Shown: positions 1-6,356 of the stretch, one piece after another | Numbering within the stretch: position 1 is the stretch's first letter | Layout of the letters: each line of letters opens with the position of its first letter | From: CAYOVG01 sp964407285 | GTDB taxonomy: Bacteria > Desulfobacterota > Syntrophobacteria > Syntrophobacterales > Syntrophobacteraceae | Reading direction: 5' to 3' | DNA length: 10,963 nucleotides | NCBI GenBank assembly: GCA_964407285.1 | Contig: CAYOVG010000248.1 | Coordinates: forward strand, 1 to 10,963 | Translations under genes and position numbers: made by a program | Notes under the pieces: model-generated | The model's database searches: none | What the model was told of the DNA's origin: nothing | What the model saw: the letters and a program-made list of their open reading frames with translations, nothing else

Positions 1-4
1 AATT

Positions 5-29
5 ACCCAACCCCCAACGCGAACCCCGA
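5..29. repeat. C-rich heptamer-like tract, cut by window start
   Basis: The window opens with a C-rich, G-poor stretch in which CCAAC recurs after 7 nt and a related CGAAC follows 5-6 nt later. It ends exactly where the -35 box of the next promoter starts. Composition and period resemble the larger array at 6357-6492, which is also C-rich on this strand. Only two or three units are visible and the left end is outside the window, so this may be the edge of a longer array or chance. Confidence 0.35.
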
Positions 30-59
30 TTGACTTAATGCAATCTTTTCAAGTATAGC
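30..59 (+). promoter_or_regulatory. Candidate sigma70 promoter for the HDOD gene
   Basis: TTGACT (30-35, 5 of 6 matches to the -35 consensus) and TATAGC (54-59, 4 of 6) are separated by 18 nt in a locally AT-rich stretch. Transcription would start near 66, giving a leader of about 90 nt before the ATG at 157. The leader contains a perfect 12-bp palindrome, CGGCCGCGGCCG (124-135), 21 nt before the start codon. In DNA this GC-rich such a palindrome may mean nothing, or may be an operator. Confidence 0.5.
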
Positions 60-156
60 TTCACGAGCATATGATGATCACAACTGGAGCCGGTGCGATA
101 GAAGGACCGGATATGGCGTGGAACGGCCGCGGCCGACGGTGTGGAAATGAGAGCAT

Positions 157-3006
157 ATGCTTTTTAAAGGCGACCTGAGCAAGCTGCACCCGACAAGCCT
201 TCTCACATCGCTCGTTCACCTGGGGAAGGAGGGAATCCTTACCGTCACCAGGGAGCGGGAAGTCCTCGCCATCAGCCTCAAGGACGGCGCGCTGGTGGAC
301 GCCCATTCCAATCGCGCCGACGTGAAGCTGCTCCGCGCTCTCCTCATGGGGCGGCTCATCGACCGGAACCGGGCCGGGTACATCAACACGGTCAGAAAAG
401 AGACGGAGATATCCGTCACCCACGTCCTCGACAAACTCGGGCTCATGTCCGGCCCCGGCATCCGGGAACACCTGAAGGACCTGGTGAGAGAAGTCCTCTT
501 CCAGCTCCTCCTCTGGGACAGCGGCCAGTTCCAGTTCGTGGACGTCGTGGTCGAGAGCGACCCGCACTATCCCGCCTTCGACTGCCAGAGCCTCATCATG
601 GAAGTCTCCTACCAGGTGGACGAATGGCGCGACGCGGTCCGCGCTTTCGGCTCGTTCCGGCGGACGCCCCTCGTGCGCGCCGGCGCGCGCCGCAACGACG
701 GAGCGCTGACGCTTCGCGAACGGATGGTCCTGAAGCTCGTGGACGGGAAGCGCTCCATGGACGAAATCGTCGACACCGCCCCCTGCACCAGCTTCCAGGC
801 TCTTCAGACGCTGATGAATGCATTCAGAGACGGCCGCCTGGAGTTTCCACCCGTCCCGCACGGCCAGGAGAGGCGAGGACCCCCGGCGGACGGAGCGCGG
901 GCGCGCTTCGAGGGCCACCCCTTCTTCGACTACAAGCGCGCCCTTCGAAGGATCGTCCTTTCCGACGGCCCCCGGGCCAGGACTTCCGAACTCATCGCCT
1001 TTTGCAGAGACCACTTCGACCGGACGCTCTTCCTGACCGTGAAGGGCCCCGTGCTCGTTCGATGCGCCGCGTTCGCCGGGCGCGGCGAGCCCGGCGAACG
1101 CAACGCCGGCGGCGGACTCCCGAGAGGCGACATCCGTGACGGCGGGCGCGGGCTGGACGGCGAGCCCGTCCTGTCGTGGGTGGCCGACTGCCGAAGCCCC
1201 TATTTCGGCAGGGTCTTCCCGTCCGGTCACCTCGACCGGTTGACCGGCGATCCTGCCCCGGCAGGCGGGGAGTGCGCCGTAATCCCTCTCGGGAAGGAAG
1301 GCGAAGCCGTCGTGCTCATCGTTTTGTTCTCGCATCCGCATCCGCGCGGGTGCGCGGGACCCGGCGCGGTCGGCCCCTCCCACTACGTGGAGCTGCTCTC
1401 CTGGCTCATAGCGCCGCCTCCCCCCGCTTCCGGGGAAACACCCGAATCCTGCGCCGGTCCCCCGTCCGGGGCCGCGGAACTCCAGGCGCCCATTCCTCCC
1501 GAATTCCGGTCCATCCGCGATTCGCTCAGAAAGATCCTGCTCGCCGGGGAGCTCGAACCCCGCATATCCGAACTGATGGCCTTCTGCAAGGAGCACTTCG
1601 AAAATACGCTCGTCCTCGTGATCCGGGAAAACGTCCTCGTTCGCTGCATGGGGTTCGTGAAAGACCGTTCCGGCCGCCTCCGGAGGAAGGACGCGCGCGG
1701 GCTGAACCTGGCCGTCGATACCGATCCGGTGCTTGCGGGCGTGCACCGTTGCGGAATACCCTTCGTGGGAGAAAGATTCTCGTCCGGCATCCTCGACGCG
1801 CTGGTCGAAACCGCGGGCGACGGGGAATGCGCCGTCATCGCCCTCAAGCGCGAAGCTTCCTCCTCCATCCTGATCTTCGTCCGCCATTCCGGCGGGAACA
1901 GCGCGGAGGTCAGTCCATTCCATTACCTGGAAGTCATCTCGTGGCTGATCAGCCCGCCCGGAGCCGGCCGGGACGGATGCGCCTCGGGCGCGGGGGCCGT
2001 CGGCGCAAGCGGCAAAGGCGCGGGAGCCGCCGCCACGCCCGCCGGAGGCGCGGATGCCGAAGTCCCCCGCGCGCGAACCCTCCCCCTGTCCCCACGGGAA
2101 AAGTCCGCTCCCGCCCCGGATTTCGGCTCTCGCGCCGCGCCGCCCGCGGGCACGGGAGATTCCTCCCTCCGGTTGAAAAGGCTGCTCGAAGCCACGGACG
2201 GGCTTCCGCCCATGCCCCACATCGTGACCCAGGCGCTTCAGCTCCTTTCCGACCCCGAAAGCCCGATGCCGGAAATCACCCGCATGCTGGCCCAGGACCA
2301 GTCCCTCGTCGTCCGGCTGATCCGGGTCGGCAATTCCGCCCTGTACGGCTCCAGGCAGAAGGTCTCCACCTTGAGCCAGGCGGTCTCGCGGCTGGGTACG
2401 AAAGTGGTCCGAAACCTGGTAATCGCAGCCTTCACCCAGTCCCTCTTCCCGATGGACCAGTCCTCGATCGGGGTCTGGGGCCAGTCCCTGTGGCAGCACT
2501 CCAAGGAATGCGCGCTCGCTTCCCGCCGGATCGCCGAAACGCTCGGCTACCGGGACCCCGAGGAAGCCTTCATCGGCGGACTGCTCCACGACTTGGGCAA
2601 ACTGGTGATACTCCTGAACATGCCCCAGCAGTACAGGACGATCAGGAACAGGCGGTCGGCCCTGGGGATATCCAGTTGCGAGGCGGAAAACGCGGAGATG
2701 GGATTCGACCACACGATGGTCGGAGACCTGCTCATGGAGAAGTGGAACATGCCCGAGGGGCTGCGCGCATGCATCAGGGACCATCACCTGCCGCCGGACA
2801 GGCTGGAGTACGGCGCGCCGGCCCATATCGTCGCGTGCGGCGACATGTTCAGCCACCGGTGGGGACTGCAGACCGGGGATGCGGCGACGGGGGAGGGCCC
2901 GGACGTGGAGCGGTTCGCGGAAAGCCTGAAACTCCCGGCGCAACGGGGCCGCGAACTCTTCGACGCCGTCATCGCGGACTACAATTCTTCGGGCGTGTTC
3001 GACTGA
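157..3006 (+). CDS. DUF4388 / tandem GAF-like / HDOD signalling protein
   Basis: 949 residues, probably a cytoplasmic regulator, since no signal peptide or membrane segment is visible. Residues ~1-110 resemble DUF4388 (PATAN-type). Residues ~180-226 look like a small winged-helix-like module (VDGKRSMDEIV, then LQTLMNAFRDGRLEF). Residues ~250-419 and ~449-598 are two copies of one module: both start with Lxx(I/V)xL...SEL(I/M)AFC(K/R)(E/D)HF, continue with VLVRC, and end with SWLI. Their predicted strand pattern looks GAF-like, which is an inference. An Ala/Gly/Pro linker (~600-670) leads to an HDOD domain (~672-900) with the expected GLPPMP start and GLLHDLGKL. The HDOD part keeps a nearly full set of HD-type metal-ligand candidates: H781, H811-D812, H852, H876-H877 and D896. 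HDOD proteins usually act in signalling rather than as proven enzymes; ligand and partner are unknown. The start is the ATG after GGAAATGAGAG, a weak ribosome-binding site. Downstream genes converge on it, so it is probably monocistronic. Confidence 0.85.
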   Translation: MLFKGDLSKLHPTSLLTSLVHLGKEGILTVTREREVLAISLKDGALVDAHSNRADVKLLRALLMGRLIDRNRAGYINTVRKETEISVTHVLDKLGLMSGPGIREHLKDLVREVLFQLLLWDSGQFQFVDVVVESDPHYPAFDCQSLIMEVSYQVDEWRDAVRAFGSFRRTPLVRAGARRNDGALTLRERMVLKLVDGKRSMDEIVDTAPCTSFQALQTLMNAFRDGRLEFPPVPHGQERRGPPADGARARFEGHPFFDYKRALRRIVLSDGPRARTSELIAFCRDHFDRTLFLTVKGPVLVRCAAFAGRGEPGERNAGGGLPRGDIRDGGRGLDGEPVLSWVADCRSPYFGRVFPSGHLDRLTGDPAPAGGECAVIPLGKEGEAVVLIVLFSHPHPRGCAGPGAVGPSHYVELLSWLIAPPPPASGETPESCAGPPSGAAELQAPIPPEFRSIRDSLRKILLAGELEPRISELMAFCKEHFENTLVLVIRENVLVRCMGFVKDRSGRLRRKDARGLNLAVDTDPVLAGVHRCGIPFVGERFSSGILDALVETAGDGECAVIALKREASSSILIFVRHSGGNSAEVSPFHYLEVISWLISPPGAGRDGCASGAGAVGASGKGAGAAATPAGGADAEVPRARTLPLSPREKSAPAPDFGSRAAPPAGTGDSSLRLKRLLEATDGLPPMPHIVTQALQLLSDPESPMPEITRMLAQDQSLVVRLIRVGNSALYGSRQKVSTLSQAVSRLGTKVVRNLVIAAFTQSLFPMDQSSIGVWGQSLWQHSKECALASRRIAETLGYRDPEEAFIGGLLHDLGKLVILLNMPQQYRTIRNRRSALGISSCEAENAEMGFDHTMVGDLLMEKWNMPEGLRACIRDHHLPPDRLEYGAPAHIVACGDMFSHRWGLQTGDAATGEGPDVERFAESLKLPAQRGRELFDAVIADYNSSGVFD

Positions 3007-3030
3007 CGTCCCGCGCTCGCCGATTCGACC

Positions 3031-3046
3031 GCGGCTTCGCCGCTTT
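3031..3046 (+). terminator. Weak candidate terminator after the HDOD gene
   Basis: GCGGC TTC GCCGC folds into a tight hairpin with a UUC/UUCG-type loop and is followed by TTT. It lies 25 nt after the stop codon. The stem is short and the T-run is only three long, so termination would be inefficient or need help from Rho. Confidence 0.3.
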
Positions 3047-3082
3047 GCGGGTGTATGCGCGCACCACCCGCAAAACCCTGCT

Positions 3083-3100
3083 GCGGCTCAATCTCGCCGC
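3083..3100 (-). terminator. Candidate terminator after the L,D-transpeptidase gene
   Basis: Read on the minus strand, GCGGC (8-nt loop) GCCGC forms a 5-bp GC stem just after the stop codon of the transpeptidase gene, and a TTTT run follows within about 10 nt. The distance between stem and T-run is longer than in a classical intrinsic terminator. A second inverted repeat (3044-3074, TTTGCGGGTG / CACCCGCAAA) lies in the same convergent gap. Confidence 0.3.
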
Positions 3101-3106
3101 TCACGT

Positions 3107-3940
3107 TCACGAACGCGACTTCGATTTTTCCTTCAAGGCTTTTTCCACATCGTCCAGGGAATCGACGATCAGGACCACCGTGCCGGTTTTCGCCCACCGG
3201 AAGAGGTCCATCGCCGCCAGGACGGGCACGTTGATGCAGCCGTGGGAGCAGTTCTTGTTGGGGATGTCTCCCGCATGTATCCAGACGTGTTCATAGATTC
3301 GCAGAGCCCACGGCATGGGAGCGGGGTTGCCGTCGGCGTCCTGGTAGCTTTGCGAGAAGTGGTTTTCGTCCCTGTCCTTGACCGTGTACAGCCCCGCTTT
3401 GGTCCAGTCGGATTTCTTTCCTATGCAGATCAGGCTGTCGTTGAGCATCCGGCCGTTTTCGTACCAGCCCAGAAAGGGGATGTCCTTGACGATGAGGATG
3501 AACCGGGCCATTTTCCCGGCGGCGGCGATGTGAACGGGAAGCGGAGTCCAGTCCTTGTACGCGGTGAAATCGTCGGGAACTTCCAGCTTCTTCTTGTTTT
3601 TGATGTCTTCCTCGATATAGTGGAGCGCCTTTCCGTTCAAACGGGCCAGGATGTCCATGCAGGCATGGACGGTCAGGTCGGGGTCTTTCCGGCTCCACTG
3701 CTTCAGTTCGTTTTTGTCCACCACGCGCGTGGTCAGGCTTGCGACCGGTGGCGCTTCGGGTACGGGCAACCGGCCGACCTGCCTTTTCATGCATCCCGAC
3801 AGCATGAGAAGCACGGCAAGAGCGGCCGCGCACCGCCATACAGGTGGAATTCTCGATGAAGTTGCCCGCTTATTCTCCTCTTCGTATCCGGCCCGGACGG
3901 AACGAGCCCGCCGGGCGACAGGTTCGAACAACGCAAACAT
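3107..3940 (-). CDS. Lipoprotein L,D-transpeptidase (YkuD domain)
   Basis: 277 residues. The YkuD catalytic domain spans ~145-262. Its active-site block reads IHAGDIPNKNCSHGCINVP, with H222, S232, H233, G234 and catalytic C235. This matches the family signature (S/T)HGCxN, but only 9 residues lie between H222 and the serine, so it belongs to the short-loop subgroup. L,D-transpeptidases form 3-3 peptidoglycan cross-links, attach proteins to peptidoglycan, or exchange its D-amino acids; which one cannot be told here. A hydrophobic segment (~38-48) ends in a lipobox, LSGC (Cys50), so the enzyme should be anchored in the cell envelope facing the periplasm. The n-region is unusually long (~36 residues), yet the start is well supported by a strong Shine-Dalgarno sequence. 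C231, four residues before the catalytic cysteine, is notable. The upstream gene on this strand is separated by 168 nt and a candidate terminator, so this gene probably has its own promoter, which I could not identify. Confidence 0.9.
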   Translation of the reverse strand: MFALFEPVARRARSVRAGYEEENKRATSSRIPPVWRCAAALAVLLMLSGCMKRQVGRLPVPEAPPVASLTTRVVDKNELKQWSRKDPDLTVHACMDILARLNGKALHYIEEDIKNKKKLEVPDDFTAYKDWTPLPVHIAAAGKMARFILIVKDIPFLGWYENGRMLNDSLICIGKKSDWTKAGLYTVKDRDENHFSQSYQDADGNPAPMPWALRIYEHVWIHAGDIPNKNCSHGCINVPVLAAMDLFRWAKTGTVVLIVDSLDDVEKALKEKSKSRS

Positions 3941-3945
3941 GCACC

Positions 3946-3955
3946 CCTCCTCCTT
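3946..3955 (-). promoter_or_regulatory. Strong Shine-Dalgarno deciding the transpeptidase start
   Basis: On the minus strand AAGGAGGAGG ends 5 nt before the ATG at 3940-3938. This near-perfect site fixes the start at Met1, even though that leaves about 36 residues before the hydrophobic core of the signal peptide. Confidence 0.75.
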
Positions 3956-4064
3956 GAGTTACCCCTCCAATTCGAATACGCGAACCAGCGACTATCGTTG
4001 CGATCACCTCTTGATTGCGGGATGGGGTAAGCACTATCCGTGCCGGAACCGGGGAGAACGTCGG

Positions 4065-4087
4065 AAAAAACAAATCGGCAGGCCCGA
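4065..4087 (-). terminator. Candidate terminator after the Tyr/His-rich protein gene
   Basis: On the minus strand TCGG (5-nt loop) CCGA is followed by TTTGTTTTTT, 21 nt beyond the stop codon at 4109. A second small hairpin, TCCG ATTA CGGA, lies immediately upstream. The stem is only 4 bp but the T-tract is the best in the window. If functional it separates this gene from the transpeptidase gene downstream. The rest of the gap (3941-4108) shows only the transpeptidase ribosome-binding site. Confidence 0.4.
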
Positions 4088-4108
4088 ATCCGTAATCGGA
4101 ACCCTATC

Positions 4109-4978
4109 CTACCGCGGCTGCCGCGTCCGGCCGGGACCGTGTCCCTGTTCCTTCGCCGGCGTATCGTGGAACTGCGGGGACGCAGCCGGAGAACCGCCGC
4201 CCTTGCCGGCGCCCGGAGGTTTGTTTCCCGGCGAAGGGGGAGAAGGCTTATCGACGGATACAGGCCCTTCGGATGAAGAGGAAGGGGGCTTCGCCGTAGG
4301 CCGTCCCACTCCCCATCCCGACCGCGCCGGAGGCAGGTCGGGCTTCGTAGCCGGTCGGGTTTCGAAGATCATCGCCGGCGTGGACGTACCCGTCGAGGGA
4401 GTGGGCTGCGTTCGGGTATCGGGTTGCCGTGGGCGATCGAACCCGGAACCGCGCTTTCTCGTGTCCGAATCCGGTATGGTAATCCCCGTCCCATGCCCAT
4501 GACGCCTGGAACCCCCCTCGTGCGTACGCCGCTTCGGCGGAGGCCAGTGGGGCGGTTTGGGCCGCGGATAGGGATGATAGCGCGGCGGGTTGGGCGGATG
4601 AGGGTAACCCCGGTGCGGGGGATGATAACGGTGGACATGGCGATGGTACCGGTATGGCCAGGGAGTCCACATGTCCAGGGTAACGTAGTATCCGAGATGC
4701 GGATACAGGTACGGCGGAAGCTCGTACGAATAGAACCAGACGCCGTCTTTCACGTAAAAATACACTCTTCTGTATGGATCGTAATACACCTCGATCGCGG
4801 GATAGTACCAGTATTTGTACACCACCCGGTGGTGGGGGCGCGGCGCCCATGGATATCGATCCGCCGATGCGCTTCCGACAAATCCGAAACCCTTCATTTC
4901 CGGAGCGCAGGTCAAGAGGAGCAAACCGGCGAACGCCGCCATGAGAAGTTTTCCGATTCGATTAGCAGCCTCATTCAT
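4109..4978 (-). CDS. Exported Tyr/Pro/His-rich protein, function unknown
   Basis: 289 residues. An N-terminal signal peptide has its hydrophobic core at ~11-23 and a likely signal-peptidase I site after SASA (39/40). C24 does not fit a lipobox well because Thr precedes it. The mature N-terminus (~50-120) is a tyrosine-rich block: YYPAIEVYYDPYRRVYFY, then DGVW, ELPPYL, LGYYVTLDMWT and PYRYHRHVHRYHPP. I recall a similar pattern (VYYD..R..YFY, then G.W, LP..L, LG.YV, PY..H) in small uncharacterised exported proteins of Desulfobacterota; this is memory, not a search. A His/Pro cluster (~109-140) could bind metal, but no defined site is visible. The rest (~140-289) is low-complexity Pro/Ser/Gly/Lys, probably disordered. 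The ATG is preceded by GGAG with 6-nt spacing and by a good promoter. No enzymatic motif is seen. It may be an envelope or surface structural protein. Confidence 0.75.
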   Translation of the reverse strand: MNEAANRIGKLLMAAFAGLLLLTCAPEMKGFGFVGSASADRYPWAPRPHHRVVYKYWYYPAIEVYYDPYRRVYFYVKDGVWFYSYELPPYLYPHLGYYVTLDMWTPWPYRYHRHVHRYHPPHRGYPHPPNPPRYHPYPRPKPPHWPPPKRRTHEGGSRRHGHGTGITIPDSDTRKRGSGFDRPRQPDTRTQPTPSTGTSTPAMIFETRPATKPDLPPARSGWGVGRPTAKPPSSSSEGPVSVDKPSPPSPGNKPPGAGKGGGSPAASPQFHDTPAKEQGHGPGRTRQPR

Positions 4979-5028
4979 GACGGACTCCGGGCAAATATTT
5001 GTCGTTAACCCATAACGGATTGAATTTA

Positions 5029-5056
5029 TTTATAGTATTCAATTCATTAGCGTCAA
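5029..5056 (-). promoter_or_regulatory. Strong sigma70-like promoter for the Tyr/His-rich protein
   Basis: On the minus strand TTGACG (5056-5051, 5 of 6) and TATAAA (5034-5029, 5 of 6) are 16 nt apart in a distinctly AT-rich stretch. Transcription would start near 5022 and give a leader of about 45 nt. The -10 region lies within an inverted repeat, TTGAAT / ATTCAA (5020-5025 / 5037-5042), a possible operator. This is the best promoter match in the window. Confidence 0.65.
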
Positions 5057-5438
5057 GAGCATTTCTCGTGCCAAAGGAATGAAAATGCCGCCGGGGCAAA
5101 ATAAGGCTGATAAATCCAGCATATTATTGACCTGGACGGATGGCCCGAAGACCACCGCGGGTGTTCCGGAATGGGCGTCGTGAGCAATTTCGGGTTTGAT
5201 GGTTCAATTATTTCCCACTCCGCGCCCGGACGCGCGGAGAGAATGCATGTATTGACCCGGTTTCCCGTTTCTCCAGTACTGGCAGGGGAATTGCTTCATG
5301 AAATGAACACCGGGTTGCGAACTTCGTGTTGCATGTTTGGGGCTTATAAGCCGTGAGCTTCAAACGCATTATGGGGTGCTGGTTTGCGTCCTCGTAAACC
5401 GCGGGCGCGTTTTCATTGCTGATGGGCGCTTCCCGGCA
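5057..5438. other. Intergenic stretch without a recognisable gene
   Basis: Part of the 542-nt gap between two divergent genes. It is less GC-rich than its surroundings, and short open frames on both strands lack family features and ribosome-binding sites. It contains three dyads: a perfect 8-bp GC hairpin with 6-nt loop (5218-5239), a perfect 12-bp palindrome GGCTTATAAGCC (5341-5352), and GGTTT / AAACC (5381-5400). None has a T-run in terminator position. I cannot tell whether the stretch is a decayed gene, a regulatory region or an unrecognised small RNA. Confidence 0.5.
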
Positions 5439-5467
5439 TTGACGATTGCGGAGAAAGTGCGTATTCA
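5439..5467 (+). promoter_or_regulatory. Weak candidate promoter for the small proline-rich protein
   Basis: TTGACG (5439-5444, 5 of 6) is followed after 17 nt by TATTCA (5462-5467), which shares only TAT with the -10 consensus. Position is suitable, with a leader of about 45 nt to the GTG at 5521. The -10 match is poor, so this is tentative. Confidence 0.3.
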
Positions 5468-5520
5468 TCATCGACGGGGTGAACGCAATTCATGACGCGT
5501 TCGCCAGGGAGTTGAAGAGT

Positions 5521-5799
5521 GTGAGAAAGCTTATCACCATCCTCGTTCTCGTGTCGGCGATCGCGCCGCCGACCGGCATTGTCCATGCTTTCAGGCCCCC
5601 TCCCCCTCCTCCGCGTCCGCCGGTCGAGGTCCTGCCGGGCCCCGATCCCGCGGTCCTCAGAGCCATGGAAGAACTGAAGGAAGCGAAGAGTGTGCCGGCG
5701 GGAAGCATCGCGCCCGACCCCAAAGGGCGCCGTGCGAGGGCGATGGCCCATATACGGGGCGCCCTGGAGGAACTTCGCAGGGAAGCCTGGAGGCAGTAG
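5521..5799 (+). CDS. Small exported proline-rich protein, function unknown
   Basis: 92 residues from a GTG start. The reading frame is open from a TTG at 5446, but the GTG is preferred because GGGAG lies 9 nt upstream and because it puts a textbook signal peptide at the very N-terminus: RK, then the hydrophobic run LITILVLVSAIA, with likely cleavage after VHA (23/24). The mature protein is about 69 residues. It begins with a proline stretch (FRPPPPPPRPP, ~24-34), followed by two charged helical segments (PAVLRAMEELKEAKS, ~43-57, and RARAMAHIRGALEELRREAW, ~71-90). There are no cysteines and no known domain. The GC-rich codon use fits the neighbours. It is predicted periplasmic or exported; any role would be guesswork. 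It is separated by 234 nt and a possible terminator from the next gene. Confidence 0.6.
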   Translation: MRKLITILVLVSAIAPPTGIVHAFRPPPPPPRPPVEVLPGPDPAVLRAMEELKEAKSVPAGSIAPDPKGRRARAMAHIRGALEELRREAWRQ

Positions 5800-5837
5800 C
5801 GAAAGAGCGCCGTGAAGCTCTCCGATAAACGATGTTG

Positions 5838-5881
5838 CCAAAGCAGGCCGGAACTGATAAGAAGAGGCTGCAAGTTTTTGG
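5838..5881 (+). terminator. Possible imperfect terminator after the proline-rich protein
   Basis: GCAG(G)CC (5843-5849) pairs with GGCTGC (5866-5871) across a 16-nt loop with one bulge. CCAAA (5838-5842) can additionally pair with TTTGG (5877-5881), which includes most of the T-run at 5875-5879. It lies about 40 nt after the stop codon. The large loop and bulge make it a weak case. Confidence 0.25.
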
Positions 5882-5968
5882 ATGAATATATCTTCGAAAT
5901 CATTTATATTTCGTTATATTTTTTGCTTGGAATACCGAATCGACGCGCGCGGGGATTTCGGGCCGTCC
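5882..5968 (+). other. AT-rich island, possible promoter region
   Basis: A sharp drop in GC content ahead of the small zinc-ribbon gene. Two TATATT hexamers (5905-5910 and 5915-5920, each 5 of 6 to a -10 box) are present, but neither has a convincing -35 at 16-18 nt. CGAAAT / ATTTCG (5895-5913) forms a 6-bp dyad overlapping the first of them. The position fits a promoter for the gene at 6034. Confidence 0.35.
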
Positions 5969-6011
5969 GTCCCGGAGTCGCCGCGGGACCGGGATGGAAG
6001 GCTTCATCCCG
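5969..6011 (+). promoter_or_regulatory. Tandem stem-loops in the leader of the zinc-ribbon gene
   Basis: Two perfect hairpins lie back to back with no spacer: GTCCCG / CGGGAC (5969-5989, 6-bp stem, 9-nt loop) and CGGGATG / CATCCCG (5990-6011, 7-bp stem, 8-nt loop). The second ends 9 nt before the Shine-Dalgarno sequence at 6021-6025. Because the arms share CCCG/CGGG segments, alternative pairings are possible. This could be a translational control or mRNA-stability element. It does not match any riboswitch class that I recognise. Confidence 0.4.
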
Positions 6012-6033
6012 CTGAATTCCAGGAGAGCGCTAC

Positions 6034-6195
6034 ATGGAACGGCCCGAGAAGACAGTCAAAGGGTATAGCGTAAACAGAAGATGCGATACGTGCGGCACCA
6101 GGATCAGCATGACCGTTGACCAGGGTGACAAGTGTATCCTGAAGTGCTCGAAATGCGGGAAGGAATACAGGTTCTACTGCAAGAGGCCCGATTGA
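6034..6195 (+). CDS. Small zinc-ribbon-like protein, 53 residues
   Basis: A short gene that length filters easily miss. The ATG is preceded by AGGAG (6021-6025) with 8-nt spacing, a strong ribosome-binding site. The product has two CxxC knuckles 17 residues apart, CDTC (17-20) and CSKC (38-41), as expected for a zinc ribbon binding one Zn(II). The second knuckle is followed by Gly and an aromatic-basic run, GKEYRFYCK. Two further cysteines (C34, C49) flank it. The first ~16 residues are basic and polar. There is no signal peptide, so it should be cytoplasmic. Such mini zinc ribbons often bind nucleic acid or act as protein adaptors, but nothing here identifies a partner. It stands alone, 400 nt before mutS and behind an unusual structured leader. 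Confidence 0.75.
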   Translation: MERPEKTVKGYSVNRRCDTCGTRISMTVDQGDKCILKCSKCGKEYRFYCKRPD

Positions 6196-6356
6196 TCCGC
6201 CTCGCGATGCCTGTCTGATTTCCACGCCGGCGGCGTCCCACTCCACACCCGTGCCCGCCCTACCATGGTCCGACCCGAACGATGATTACGGCTCATCATT
6301 GTCGTCGAATTGACCGCGCGGTTACGAGCTCCGCACTTAGCGGCGCTTTACGCGAC

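Noticed and set aside
61..2943. A 960-codon open frame antisense to the HDOD gene
   Set aside because: Long antisense frames are common in GC-rich genes with GC-biased third positions. The translation has no recognisable domain, while the plus frame has clear DUF4388 and HDOD features.
3044..3074. 10-bp inverted repeat TTTGCGGGTG / CACCCGCAAA as a bidirectional terminator
   Set aside because: The T-run is on the 5' side and the A-run on the 3' side in both directions, the opposite of an intrinsic terminator. It may still pair in the transcript.
1176..3296. A 706-codon plus-strand frame overlapping the HDOD gene and running past its stop
   Set aside because: The translation is Arg/Pro/Gly-rich noise, and it overlaps the transpeptidase gene on the other strand.
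4907..4978. Lipoprotein signal (LLTC, Cys24) for the Tyr/His-rich protein
   Set aside because: Thr before the cysteine is a poor lipobox, and a standard signal-peptidase I site (SASA/D) lies further on. Not excluded, but less likely.
5208..5471. An 87-codon minus-strand open frame in the divergent gap
   Set aside because: No ribosome-binding site, no hydrophobic or conserved segment, and it runs through three DNA dyads. It looks like chance.
5446..5520. A TTG start extending the proline-rich protein by 25 residues
   Set aside because: It would bury the signal peptide behind 25 residues and overlap the candidate promoter. The GTG at 5521 has a better ribosome-binding site.
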